Part shown: one piece after another, positions 39,127 to 47,442 of the stretch
Layout of the letters: every line of letters begins with the position of its first letter
How positions within the stretch are numbered: the stretch's first letter is position 1
NCBI RefSeq assembly: GCF_003860525.1
Contig: NZ_CP034161.1
Location: 2,356,001 to 2,420,000 of the forward strand
Direction of reading: 5' to 3'
DNA: 64,000 nucleotides
DNA from: Epilithonimonas vandammei
GTDB lineage: Bacteria > Bacteroidota > Bacteroidia > Flavobacteriales > Weeksellaceae
The notes under the pieces: model-generated
Seen by the model: the letters and a program-made list of their open reading frames with translations, nothing else
Told to the model about the DNA's origin: nothing
Databases searched by the model: none
Program-made: the position numbers and the translations under genes

Positions 39127-39145
39127 ACTTTTGTTGTCATTTTAA

Positions 39146-39799
39146 CTAAAACGACATCTCAGGAATTTCTCCTTCAATAATCAAATCCGCTTCTGTGGCT
39201 TTCACAATATGTTCAACCGAAATTCCAGGTGCTCTTTCCAGCAGTTTGAAACCTTTATCTGTAATTTCCATAACGGCTAATTCCGTTACAACTTTCTTAA
39301 CACAATTCACACCTGTTAGAGGAAGTGTACATTTTTTCAGAATTTTGGATTCTCCGGCTTTGTTAACGTGCATCATCGCAACAATGATATTCTCTGCAGA
39401 CGCTACCAAATCCATTGCGCCGCCCATTCCTTTGACCATTTTCCCGGGGATTTTCCAATTGGCAATATCGCCGTTCTCAGAAACTTCCATTGCGCCAAGA
39501 ATTGTCAAATCCACTTTTTGGCTTCTGATCATCCCAAAACTGAAAGCCGAATCAAAAAAAGAACCTCCGGGAAGAATTGTGATCGTCTGCTTTCCTGCAT
39601 TAATCAAGTCCGCATCTTCTTCTCCTTCATACGGAAAAGGTCCCATTCCAAGAACGCCATTTTCACTCTGGAATTCCACCGAAATATCCTCCGGAACATA
39701 GTTGGCAACCAAAGTCGGAATCCCGATTCCAAGGTTGACATACATCCCGTCTTTCACTTCTTTGGATATGCGTTGCGCGATTTGTTCTTTTGTAAGCAT
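39146..39799 (-). CDS. scoB: 3-oxoacid CoA-transferase subunit B
   Basis: 217-residue beta subunit of a family I CoA transferase (succinyl-CoA:3-ketoacid or acetate CoA-transferase). The active-site Glu is in QSENGVLGMGP (about 44-53), with LPGGSFFDSAFSFGM near 77 and GKMVKGMGGAMDLV near 118. Its usual partner subunit A is at 43403-44104 on the same strand, about 3.6 kb away instead of adjacent, so the operon looks split by insertion. Substrate specificity cannot be fixed from sequence. Confidence 0.9.
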   Translation of the reverse strand: MLTKEQIAQRISKEVKDGMYVNLGIGIPTLVANYVPEDISVEFQSENGVLGMGPFPYEGEEDADLINAGKQTITILPGGSFFDSAFSFGMIRSQKVDLTILGAMEVSENGDIANWKIPGKMVKGMGGAMDLVASAENIIVAMMHVNKAGESKILKKCTLPLTGVNCVKKVVTELAVMEITDKGFKLLERAPGISVEHIVKATEADLIIEGEIPEMSF

Positions 39800-39893
39800 A
39801 GTAAAATGTTATACTGCAATATATAGAAATTCTGCTTTACACAAAAGTACGATTTGTGAAAAGCTTGCTTACAAAATATTAGCCGTGTTTTTT

Positions 39894-39999
39894 ACCACAT
39901 CGGCACATAGATTTTTTTGAAAAACTAAGAAGAAATAGTTTCTTTTCAAACTCTATTTTCCCCCTTTCAAGAAAGACATTTCTATGTGCTTATGTGGTT
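39894..39999. repeat. 106-bp inverted repeat (ACCACAT..GGCACATAGA arms)
   Basis: Left arm ACCACATCGGCACATAGATT (39894-39913) is matched by the complementary right arm TTCTATGTGCTTATGTGGTT (39980-39999) with two internal mismatches; an AT-rich core lies between. A half copy occurs at 16278-16297. Same general style as the 30269 element. Confidence 0.7.
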
Positions 40000-40078
40000 T
40001 TATTAATCTCAGATATATTCTTAGTCAATATTATTTCTGAACCAATCAGATTTATATCATTAAATTTGCAACACCATT

Positions 40079-41866
40079 ATGAAGACATTATTACACTACC
40101 TAAAACCACACAAATGGCTGTTGATTGCATCCTTATTTTTAGCAACAGTCAATCAGGTTTTTTCTTTGTTTGCGCCTGCTATTACGGGTAATATTTTAGA
40201 TAATCTAGTCACACATCCTCACTTTTTCGATAAAGAAAAACTCTTACCTAGAAATCTGAATCAATTTCTTTACGGAACCGATATTTATCACGGTGCATTT
40301 TACTTTTTAGGATTACTGATTGGAACTGCAATGGTCAGCAGAATTGCAAAAGCATTTCAAGATTACGCTGTGAATGTCATTACTCAAAAATTCGGGGCTA
40401 ATATTTTCACGGATGGATTGCAGCATTCTATGGCATTGCCTTACCAGGAATTCGAAGACCAGAGAAGTGGTGAAACATTATCGATTTTGACCAAAGTAAG
40501 AGAAGATTCGGTGAAGTTTATTACGAATTTCATTAATGTCTTTTTTGGGATTTTGGTCAGTATCATTTTCGTTTCGGTTTATGCGATTCGATTGCATTGG
40601 TCGATAATGCCGGTTTATATTGTCGGGATTTTTCTGATTGCATTTGTGACTAATCTTTTAAGTAAAAGAATAAAAAATATTCAGAAAACTATTGTTGTAG
40701 AAACTACAAGTTTAGCAGGAAGCACCACCGAAAGTTTGAGAAACATCGAGATTGTAAAAAGTCTTGGCTTAACAAAACAAGAAATCAAACGTCTGAATAA
40801 TAATACTTACAAAATCCTTGGACTGGAATTGAAGAAAGTAAAAAGCATTCGTTCCTTAAGTTTTATTCAAGGGACGATGGTTAATTTTCTTCAACAGTTG
40901 ATTACTTTGACACTTTTATATTTGATTTTCAGAAATATCGTAACACCAGGACAATATCTTTCATTGATGTTTTATGGATTCTTTATTTTTGGTCCGATGC
41001 AAGAAATCGGAAACATTATTATTTCTTATCGTGAAGCCGAAGCATCTTTGAAGAATTTTGATAATCTGATGAAAAAACCTGTAGAAGAAAAACCTTTGAC
41101 GCCAAAACAAATTGGTTCAATCGAAGAGTTGGAATTCAAACACGTTTCTTTCAAACATCAATCCGCTCAATATAAAGCTTTGAATAATATTTCGTTTGAT
41201 GTCAAAAACGGAGAAACCATTGCATTTGTTGGTCCGAGTGGTTCCGGAAAAAGTACATTGGTTAAATTATTGGTTGGATTGTATCGACCTCAGGAAGGGA
41301 ATATTTTCTATAATCAAATCAATGGAAAAGAATTTGACTTTGATGAATTGAGAAATCAAATCGGATTTGTAACTCAGGACACGCAACTTTTTGCAGGAAC
41401 TATCAAAGAAAATCTTCTTTTCGTGAATCCAAACGCCAGCGAAGAAGACATAGAACTCGCTTTGAAAAAATCAAGCACTAAAACTTTATTGGAACGTGCT
41501 GAAAAAGGAATAGAAACGGTCATTGGCGAAGGTGGATTGAAATTAAGCGGAGGCGAAAAACAAAGAATTGCAATTGCAAGAGCATTATTGAGAAAACCAA
41601 ACTTATTGATTTTTGATGAAGCGACTTCCGCTTTGGACAGTATTACCGAAGAAGAAATCACTTCAACCATCAAAGATATTTCCCAACAAAAAGAACAAAT
41701 CACCGTACTCATTGCGCATAGATTAAGCACGATAATGCACGCAGACCGAATCTATGTTTTGGAGCGCGGACAAGTCATAGAAACCGGCTCTCACGAAAAC
41801 CTGATTGCAGAAAAAGGTTTGTATTATGCGATGTGGAGACAGCAGATTGGGGAGAGGAAAATTTGA
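40079..41866 (+). CDS. ABC exporter, fused permease-ATPase (MsbA/MdlB type)
   Basis: 595 residues: six-helix TM domain (about 15-320) and a C-terminal ATPase with Walker A FVGPSGSGKSTL near 382, signature KLSGGEKQRIAIARAL near 485, Walker B LLIFDEATSALDS near 508 and H-loop IAHRLSTI near 543. Works as a homo- or heterodimer exporting lipids, drugs or peptides; substrate unknown. It sits between the separated CoA-transferase subunit genes, on the opposite strand. Confidence 0.93.
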   Translation: MKTLLHYLKPHKWLLIASLFLATVNQVFSLFAPAITGNILDNLVTHPHFFDKEKLLPRNLNQFLYGTDIYHGAFYFLGLLIGTAMVSRIAKAFQDYAVNVITQKFGANIFTDGLQHSMALPYQEFEDQRSGETLSILTKVREDSVKFITNFINVFFGILVSIIFVSVYAIRLHWSIMPVYIVGIFLIAFVTNLLSKRIKNIQKTIVVETTSLAGSTTESLRNIEIVKSLGLTKQEIKRLNNNTYKILGLELKKVKSIRSLSFIQGTMVNFLQQLITLTLLYLIFRNIVTPGQYLSLMFYGFFIFGPMQEIGNIIISYREAEASLKNFDNLMKKPVEEKPLTPKQIGSIEELEFKHVSFKHQSAQYKALNNISFDVKNGETIAFVGPSGSGKSTLVKLLVGLYRPQEGNIFYNQINGKEFDFDELRNQIGFVTQDTQLFAGTIKENLLFVNPNASEEDIELALKKSSTKTLLERAEKGIETVIGEGGLKLSGGEKQRIAIARALLRKPNLLIFDEATSALDSITEEEITSTIKDISQQKEQITVLIAHRLSTIMHADRIYVLERGQVIETGSHENLIAEKGLYYAMWRQQIGERKI

Positions 41867-41933
41867 AAGAGAATCTAATGTGAGTTTATTAATACTTATA
41901 TTTGAGTCTTATAAGATTCCAAGACCAAATTCA

Positions 41934-42635
41934 ATGACAAATTTCCAAGAAACAATAATAACAGGAATAATTAGTGGCATAATTGCAGGAGGAGTTATTT
42001 ATCTACTACAGTTTTTAGTTGATAAATGGAATAAGAAAAAAGAAAATCGTAATAGAGAAGTATTTGGTGAAAATAAAAATAGATTTTTGGCAAAAGATTT
42101 TTTATACAATTATGTACCAGGAGAATTAACTATATACAAGGTAATAGAAGATTTTGGGCAACCTTTTAATAAAGGAACTGAATATCTTGAAAAAGATTAT
42201 CTAGAAGAAAAATATAAGTACCATTTTTACAGATATAAATTTTCAAATGCAGTAGTTATTTTTACCACAGATTCAGAGGATACAAATATTATTTCAATTT
42301 CTTTAGTATTTAAGGGTGATAAAAATAACCCAATAAATTGTCGCTTATCTTATTCTGAGGATGAAAAAAAATTTGGTGATGCGGTAATTACGCAAAATAT
42401 TATTGATAACTGCGAAGATTTTGAATGTAAAATGTATGCAAGTTGGATGTATTCTTCTATAACTTCTAGATTCGTAGAATATAGACCTATAAAATATCTA
42501 CATTTTACTTATTTCATTTATAATAATTTTGAAAAAGAAGTAAATATGCTTAATGAAACAATTGATGGCATTTGTATTTCAACTATTCAAGATATAAAAC
42601 CAATTATACATTTTGACGATTTTTTATTCAATTAA
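41934..42635 (+). CDS. hypothetical N-terminally anchored protein
   Basis: 233 residues from the ATG at 41934; the open frame extends to 41805 but overlaps the ABC exporter's end, so the later ATG is chosen. One N-terminal TM helix (about 7-29; IISGIIAGGVIYLLQFLV) and then a basic stop-transfer (KWNKKKENRNRE). The rest is a soluble, Tyr/Phe/Asp-rich cytoplasmic domain (about 40-233). It is more AT-rich than its neighbours and lies in the segment that splits scoA from scoB, which fits recent acquisition. No family recognised; a loose resemblance to ETEC_3214-type proteins was considered but not supported. Confidence 0.65.
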   Translation: MTNFQETIITGIISGIIAGGVIYLLQFLVDKWNKKKENRNREVFGENKNRFLAKDFLYNYVPGELTIYKVIEDFGQPFNKGTEYLEKDYLEEKYKYHFYRYKFSNAVVIFTTDSEDTNIISISLVFKGDKNNPINCRLSYSEDEKKFGDAVITQNIIDNCEDFECKMYASWMYSSITSRFVEYRPIKYLHFTYFIYNNFEKEVNMLNETIDGICISTIQDIKPIIHFDDFLFN

Positions 42636-42709
42636 TTTATCTTTTTGAAATAAAAACTTATTGTATCATACATTTCACTCAAACCCATAATTCAAACATT
42701 AGATTATTT

Positions 42710-42802
42710 TCTTCCTCACAGTCCTCTGCTCTATCCTTTTCTCATAATTCTCGCCTTGGAAAATCCGTTGAACCATAGTTCCGGGAATATGGATTTCGTT
42801 CG
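42710..42802 (-). pseudogene. duplicated 3' end of scoA (CoA-transferase subunit A remnant)
   Basis: 93 bp closely matching 43411-43503, with about seven differences. On the minus strand it encodes [20 protein letters not shown], then [13 protein letters not shown] and a stop just outside, paralleling the true scoA C-terminus ([14 protein letters not shown], ending RKRA). No start or upstream part is present. It brackets the TA module together with intact scoA. Confidence 0.85.
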
Positions 42803-42885
42803 TACAATTATCTAAATCTAACAATTATTTTGTAATTATAAATTTAAAGATTTCAAAAATCAATAACTTTGTTAAAAATTGGATT

Positions 42886-43098
42886 ATGGACAAAATTCTG
42901 ATTACGCCTAAAAATGAAAAGCAATTGCAGTTGCTCAAATTATTGCTGGAGGAAATGAAAATCAAGTTCAGATACGAAAAAAACGAAAACGAAACCATAA
43001 ACTCTGAACTCGAAGATAAAATTAACGAAGCTCAAACGGAAAAAAAAGAAGGCAAACTATTGACTATTGACCCAAAAAAAATATGGGAAAGTATATAG
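42886..43098 (+). CDS. putative antitoxin of a YoeB/Txe-type TA pair
   Basis: 70 residues, highly charged (Lys/Glu), helical; C-terminal part LTIDPKKIWESI. The gene overlaps the following toxin reading frame by 16 bp, the typical antitoxin-first arrangement. No clear Phd/YefM or RHH signature, so the assignment rests on size, charge and position. Confidence 0.7.
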   Translation: MDKILITPKNEKQLQLLKLLLEEMKIKFRYEKNENETINSELEDKINEAQTEKKEGKLLTIDPKKIWESI

Positions 43099-43364
43099 TT
43101 CAACTTTCAAAACGAGCCTTGAAGGATTTGAAAGCCATCAAAAAATCGGGTAGAAAATTGGATAAGGAAAAAGTGCAAACTTTTCTCATAGAATTGGAAG
43201 ACCATCCTAAGACTGGAGCTGGCAAACCAGAACAGCTCAAATATTACGATGGAGAAGTCTAGAGCAGAGAACTCAATAAAAAAGACCGCTTTGTTTATGA
43301 GATTTTCGAAGAAGAAGTTTCTGTAACGCTCATCCAATCTTTAGGTCATTACAACGATAAATAG
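43083..43364 (+). pseudogene. YoeB/Txe-family toxin interrupted by in-frame TAG
   Basis: Reading from the ATG at 43083 gives MGKYIVQLSKRALKDLKAIK, then GKPEQLKYYDGEV, then TAG at 43260-43262 (codon 60), then SRELNKKDRFVYEIFEEEVS and IQSLGHYNDK to a stop at 43362-43364 (93 codons). Family members have Trp (TGG) where TAG stands. The truncated product loses the SR and HY residues that form the RNase site in YoeB. The frame is otherwise intact, so the change is recent or an error. Module between the two scoA 3' ends. Confidence 0.85.
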
Positions 43365-43397
43365 AAAACCGTCTCATTTTTTGAATGAAACGGTTTT
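43365..43397. terminator. bidirectional terminator TA module / scoA
   Basis: AAAACCGTCTCATT (43365-43378) pairs with AATGAAACGGTTTT (43384-43397), one mismatch. Confidence 0.8.
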
Positions 43398-43402
43398 TAT
43401 TT

Positions 43403-44104
43403 TTAAGCTCTCTTCCTCACAGTCCTCTGCTCAATCCTCTTCTCATAATTCTCACCTTGGAAAATCCGTTGAACCATAATTCCGGGAATGTGGATTTCGT
43501 TTGGGTCTAATTGCCCTGGTACTACCAATTCTTCGACTTCTGCAATTGTAATTTTTCCTGCGCCTGCCATTGGAAAATTGAAATTACGAGCCGAACCTTT
43601 GAAAATCAAATTTCCAGCGTGGTCGCCTTTCCAAGCTTTTACGATTGAGAATTCAGCGTTGTAAGCGTGTTCTAATATGTGAGGTTTTCCGTTGAAATCT
43701 TTCACTTCTTTACCTTCCGCAACCTCAGTTCCAAATCCTGCCGGCGTATAAAATGCAGGAATTCCTGCTTGTGCCGCTCTACATTTTTCAGCTAAAGTTC
43801 CTTGAGGCGTTAATTCGACTTCCAATTCTCCGGAAAGCATCTGACGTTCGAATTCTGCGTTTTCTCCAACATAGGAAGAAATCATTTTCTTGATTTGTTT
43901 TTTCTGAAGCAATAATCCCAAACCGAAATCATCAACGCCCGCATTATTCGAAATACAAGTCAGATTATTGACATTTTTCTTTACCAATTCCGAAATACAA
44001 TTCTCAGGAATCCCACAAAGCCCGAATCCGCCAAGCATTATCGTCATTCCGTTTTCTATATCTTTTACTGCCTCTTCAGCATTTTTGACTCTTTTATCGA
44101 TCAT
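43403..44104 (-). CDS. scoA: 3-oxoacid CoA-transferase subunit A
   Basis: 233-residue alpha subunit of the family I CoA transferase, partner of sco[14 protein letters not shown] (about 21-33), [17 protein letters not shown] (about 51-67) and [27 protein letters not shown] (about 115-140) are strongly conserved. Normally scoA and scoB are adjacent; here they are about 3.6 kb apart on the same strand. Its last 90 bp are present a second time at 42710-42802. Confidence 0.93.
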   Translation of the reverse strand: MIDKRVKNAEEAVKDIENGMTIMLGGFGLCGIPENCISELVKKNVNNLTCISNNAGVDDFGLGLLLQKKQIKKMISSYVGENAEFERQMLSGELEVELTPQGTLAEKCRAAQAGIPAFYTPAGFGTEVAEGKEVKDFNGKPHILEHAYNAEFSIVKAWKGDHAGNLIFKGSARNFNFPMAGAGKITIAEVEELVVPGQLDPNEIHIPGIMVQRIFQGENYEKRIEQRTVRKRA

Positions 44105-44204
44105 AAATTCAATTTTAAACCGTTCAGTTTGTTCGCTGATAAATATATAAAAACCCTACGAACCGCTCAAATAAATCTGAAACAGTTTGGGAATACACAA
44201 AAAA

Positions 44205-44249
44205 ACCTTTCAAAACTTGAGATCATAAAAATCCCCGGTTTTGAAAGGT
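44205..44249 (-). terminator. terminator of the NAD(P)-binding reductase gene
   Basis: ACCTTTCAAAAC (44205-44216) pairs perfectly with GTTTTGAAAGGT (44238-44249). Confidence 0.75.
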
Positions 44250-44270
44250 AACAAACTTAAAATATAGAAA

Positions 44271-44921
44271 TTAGTAAGCTGCTGTAAATCTTTGCTTTAC
44301 AAAATTATTTTGCTCCAGCTCATCTACCAAAGCTACAGCAACATCTTCTACGGAAAGAATACTTCTTCCGTTTTCATCAAAAACAGGATTGTCCAGCGCG
44401 GTTCTGTAACTTCCCTTTCTCACACCTGCGGTTCCAGGATGCATCTCGATTGCAGGCGAAAAAAACGTCCAATCCAGTTTATCATTCTTTTTGATCTCAT
44501 TCAGATAATCTCTTGCTGCCAAAGCGCCAGGTTTGATATCCGCAGGAAAATCCGGACCATCTACCAGTTGCTGATCGCCGATAAATAAACTTCCCGCACC
44601 GCCCACTGTAATCAGCCTTTTGACACCGGATTTTTCAACAGCTTTTTCAATATTTTTGGAACCATTAAGAAAGTCGTCATAGAGATTCGGATTGGTCCAG
44701 CCTGGATTAAAAGTATTAATTACAGCATCACTCCCCTCGAGAATTTTTGCTAATTCTTCTACATTATTAACATCGCCGCTTACTGCAGTCACATTCGCAG
44801 CCTGCTCTACTTTAGTTATATCTCTTGCAATGGCTATCACGGCATAGCCTCTGTCGGATAATTCCTTTACCACCTGTTTTCCAACGAAGCCTGTTGCTCC
44901 AATTACTGATACTTTTTTCAT
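44271..44921 (-). CDS. NAD(P)-dependent oxidoreductase (NmrA/YwnB-like)
   Basis: 216 residues with an atypical-SDR Rossmann fold: VIGATGFVGKQVVKELSDRG near 5-24, then NTFNPGW, RLITVGGAGSLF near 102-113, and FSPAIEMHPG. Resembles B. subtilis YwnB-type NAD(P)H-binding proteins. It is preceded by an Rrf2-family gene, the same pairing as ywnA-ywnB. A TGTAA-N9-TTACA site lies 28 bp upstream of its ATG and is also found in front of the regulator, implying control by it. Confidence 0.88.
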   Translation of the reverse strand: MKKVSVIGATGFVGKQVVKELSDRGYAVIAIARDITKVEQAANVTAVSGDVNNVEELAKILEGSDAVINTFNPGWTNPNLYDDFLNGSKNIEKAVEKSGVKRLITVGGAGSLFIGDQQLVDGPDFPADIKPGALAARDYLNEIKKNDKLDWTFFSPAIEMHPGTAGVRKGSYRTALDNPVFDENGRSILSVEDVAVALVDELEQNNFVKQRFTAAY

Positions 44922-44949
44922 TTTAATCCTATTTTAAATTAATATTAAT

Positions 44950-44968
44950 TGTAATATATTTTGTTACA
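44950..44968. promoter_or_regulatory. predicted Rrf2 operator, copy A (TGTAA-N9-TTACA)
   Basis: TGTAA (44950-44954) and TTACA (44964-44968) form an inverted repeat with 9-bp spacer; followed by TTTTA as in copy B. Located in the gap between the regulator gene and the reductase gene. Confidence 0.65.
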
Positions 44969-44985
44969 TTTTACTTCAAAAAATT

Positions 44986-45396
44986 TTATTCGAATTGATT
45001 AACAAAATCTGACAAGCGCTTATTTTTCAGAAAATCATTGACCAGATCATTTGTTTCATTGAATAACAGTTCAAGATTATTGTTGATGTCTTTTCCCACA
45101 TTGCACACCGGATTTGGAAACTGATTTTTCTTCCCCAGAACCTCAGAGTTTTTTACCGCATTATAAATATCTGAAATAGCAATCTCTTCCGGTTTTCTGG
45201 AAATCCTAACCCCACCTTCTTTTCCCTTTCTGCTTTCTAAGAGTCCTGTTTTTTTAAGATTAATGAGCTCTTTGCGTACAATAACGGGATTCACGTTGAT
45301 GCTGCCTGCAATCCATTCAGATGTGAACCATTCCGATGGTTCCTTTGCCAGAAGCGTCATTATATGTATTGCTGTTGCAAATCTTGTGTTATTCAT
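44986..45396 (-). CDS. Rrf2-family transcriptional regulator (YwnA-like)
   Basis: 136 residues: winged helix (about 5-80; MTLLAKEPSEWFTSEWIAGSI, VIVRKELINLKKTGLLESRKG, GGVRISR), then NPVCNVG near 97-103, the single-Cys motif of YwnA-type members that can sense redox or electrophile stress. Adjacent to an NmrA-like reductase and flanked by two copies of a TGTAA-N9-TTACA palindrome, consistent with autoregulation. Confidence 0.9.
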   Translation of the reverse strand: MNNTRFATAIHIMTLLAKEPSEWFTSEWIAGSINVNPVIVRKELINLKKTGLLESRKGKEGGVRISRKPEEIAISDIYNAVKNSEVLGKKNQFPNPVCNVGKDINNNLELLFNETNDLVNDFLKNKRLSDFVNQFE

Positions 45397-45426
45397 AACT
45401 TGTACAAATGTACTACAATCTTTAAT

Positions 45427-45445
45427 TGTAACAAATTATATTACA
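45427..45445. promoter_or_regulatory. predicted Rrf2 operator, copy B (TGTAA-N9-TTACA)
   Basis: TGTAA (45427-45431) and TTACA (45441-45445), spacer 9 bp, then TTTTA. Lies 31 bp upstream of the Rrf2 ATG and directly before two TAAATTTG boxes facing the divergent gene. Confidence 0.65.
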
Positions 45446-45448
45446 TTT

Positions 45449-45497
45449 TAAATTTGAATTTTAACAAATCAATAACATTCACTTGGTTTTAAATTTG
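45449..45497 (+). promoter_or_regulatory. two TAAATTTG -7 boxes
   Basis: Exact TAnnTTTG matches at 45449-45456 and 45490-45497, 66 and 25 bp before the ATG of the GIN-domain gene. Neither has a good -33 TTTG at standard spacing. Confidence 0.45.
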
Positions 45498-45521
45498 ATA
45501 ATGAGAGATAAATTTGAAAAT

Positions 45522-46187
45522 ATGAAAAATATAATATGGGCCGCAGCCGTGACGTTAGTTTCACAATTTTCCTTGGCTCAAAGCAAAAGCGTTGCCGCAT
45601 TCACATCGTTAAAAGTGTTTGATAAAATTCCGGTTCAGCTTATCCCCTCTTCGGATTACAAAGCAGAAATCTCTGGATCTAAATCAGATGATATAGAATT
45701 TGTAAATTCAGGCAACGAACTAAAGGTTAGGATGAAAACGTTGCAGCTGTTGCAAGGCGATGATGTAAAAGTGGTGCTTTATTATAAAAATATAAACAGT
45801 ATCCAAGCAAGCCAAGGCGCTGTGGTTACTTCTGCAGATCACATAAAAGCATCGAAGCTTGACGTGACTTCCAATGAAGGCTCCCAGATTGATATTAATG
45901 TCGACACTGCTGTGTTAGAAGGGAAAGTTAATGCCGGTGGAATGCTGAAACTGGCTGGAAAATCTGACTCTCAATCGGTAGTTGTAAACACAGGTGGGAA
46001 ATATGACGGGCAAAATCTTAAAACATCCATTACAAGTATTACTACGAACGCCGGAGGACAGGCTTCCGTTTACGCCTCAAAATCCGTAGATGCTACTACT
46101 AGAGCCGGTGGCGTGATTGATGTATATGGAAGTCCTGCCACTAAAAATGATAAAAAAGTCGTAGGTGGAAAAATCAATTACCACTAA
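45522..46187 (+). CDS. GIN-domain (DUF2807) exported protein
   Basis: 221 residues from the ATG at 45522, which begins a good signal peptide (MKNIIWAAAVTLVSQFSLAQ); the open frame to 45483 would overlap the promoter box and is not used. The mature part is a repetitive beta-solenoid of the putative auto-transporter adhesin head GIN family (VFDKIPVQLIPSSDYKAEI, then TTRAGGVIDVYGSP). Function unknown, probably cell-surface or periplasmic. Confidence 0.85.
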   Translation: MKNIIWAAAVTLVSQFSLAQSKSVAAFTSLKVFDKIPVQLIPSSDYKAEISGSKSDDIEFVNSGNELKVRMKTLQLLQGDDVKVVLYYKNINSIQASQGAVVTSADHIKASKLDVTSNEGSQIDINVDTAVLEGKVNAGGMLKLAGKSDSQSVVVNTGGKYDGQNLKTSITSITTNAGGQASVYASKSVDATTRAGGVIDVYGSPATKNDKKVVGGKINYH

Positions 46188-46214
46188 AAGTTAAAACTGA
46201 TAAAACTAAAAAAG

Positions 46215-46238
46215 AAACCTCCGAAAATCCGGAGGTTT
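46215..46238. terminator. bidirectional terminator
   Basis: AAACCTCCG (46215-46223) pairs with CGGAGGTTT (46230-46238), flanked by A/T tracts, between convergent genes. Confidence 0.85.
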
Positions 46239-46241
46239 TTG

Positions 46242-47270
46242 TTATTTTCTTTTAGAAGATTCTCTGATGTAGAGTGTAGGTGCAAGAACAAGCTTCTTTT
46301 CTATGCTTATTCCGGAGGAATTATCTTTTATACTTTCCAGGAATACGTTTCCAGATATTTTCCCCATCAGCACCGGTGTCTGATCTACGGAACTGATAGA
46401 AAGTTCCATAAATTGGGTAAAAGGTTCGTTACTAAATCCTATAACACCAATGTCCTGAGGTATTTTCAGCTTTAGATTTTTGATTTCCTTACAAACGCCG
46501 AGCGCAGTAAAATCACTGGCAGAAAAAATAGCGTCTGGTTTTAACTTTCTTTTCCATACAGTTTTCATTGCGTTTATGCCTTCTTCTATTGAGCTTCCTG
46601 TATTGATAATATTTTCTTTTATGACAGGTAAATTATAGTCTTTCAGTGCATTAATGTAGCCATTCAAACGGTTTTGATAGATCTCAAGATTCTGATCTCC
46701 TGAGAAATGATAAATGTTTTTATAACCTTGTTGTATAAGATGTTCTGTTGCAACATAAGCTCCTCTATGGTCATCAATTGTAATGGTGCTGATTCCCGGA
46801 ATATCTTTCTTCCTGTCGAAGAATATAATCGGTGTATTGGCGGTCGCAATAATTTTTTTTACATATTCCATATCCGAAGTATTCCTGGAAATCGAAATAA
46901 AAATGCAATCTACCTGCGTATGGAGAAGTGTCGTAAGCTGTTTCTTTTCTATATCAGCATCATCGTGACTCTGACAGATAATAACGCGGTAACCGTGTGG
47001 TGAAAGCTCTTCTTCCAGACCACGGATAACGGATGAAAAGAAATTAGTATTGATATAAGGAACAATTACACCAACTGTTTTTGTCTCGCCACTTTTGAGC
47101 GCTGTGGCCAGATTATTCTGTTTATAGTTCATTTCCTTAGCAGCAGCCATTACCAGTTCTTTGGTCTCCTGGCTAATTCTTGGATGGTTGTTAAGCGCCC
47201 GGGAAACCGTCGCTACACTTACATTCAGCTTTTTGGAAATGTCGTATATCGTTGTGTTTTTTTTTGTCAT
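46242..47270 (-). CDS. LacI-family transcriptional regulator
   Basis: 342 residues from the ATG at 47270 (MTKKNTTIYDISKKLNVSVA); an ATG at 47282 is also possible. The N-terminal LacI helix-turn-helix (about 7-55; VATVSRALNNHPRISQETKE) is followed by a periplasmic-binding-protein fold (about 62-340; VGVIVPYINTNFFSSVIRGLE, IFFDRKKDIPGIST, PQDIGVIGFSNEPFTQF). Usually sugar-responsive. No sugar utilisation genes are adjacent, so the regulon is unknown. The upstream open frame to 47402 codes for an implausible basic extension and is left out. Confidence 0.9.
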   Translation of the reverse strand: MTKKNTTIYDISKKLNVSVATVSRALNNHPRISQETKELVMAAAKEMNYKQNNLATALKSGETKTVGVIVPYINTNFFSSVIRGLEEELSPHGYRVIICQSHDDADIEKKQLTTLLHTQVDCIFISISRNTSDMEYVKKIIATANTPIIFFDRKKDIPGISTITIDDHRGAYVATEHLIQQGYKNIYHFSGDQNLEIYQNRLNGYINALKDYNLPVIKENIINTGSSIEEGINAMKTVWKRKLKPDAIFSASDFTALGVCKEIKNLKLKIPQDIGVIGFSNEPFTQFMELSISSVDQTPVLMGKISGNVFLESIKDNSSGISIEKKLVLAPTLYIRESSKRK

Positions 47271-47442
47271 ATATCCTTTCATGAATATCGAATGTAAATA
47301 TAAAAATAATACCTGTGACAAGCATTTTCGCAACAGAATTCTTTTAATTAGCCTTTTAAATAGCTTTTTATTGCGGATAAAAACAACAAAAAACCGCTTC
47401 ACCGAAATGAAAACGGCTTTCTGTGTCTTAATATGAAAAAAA

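Noticed and set aside
41805..41933. N-terminal extension of the unknown gene into the ABC exporter
   Set aside because: The extension repeats exporter-overlapping sequence with no homology-like content; the ATG at 41934 directly precedes the TM helix.
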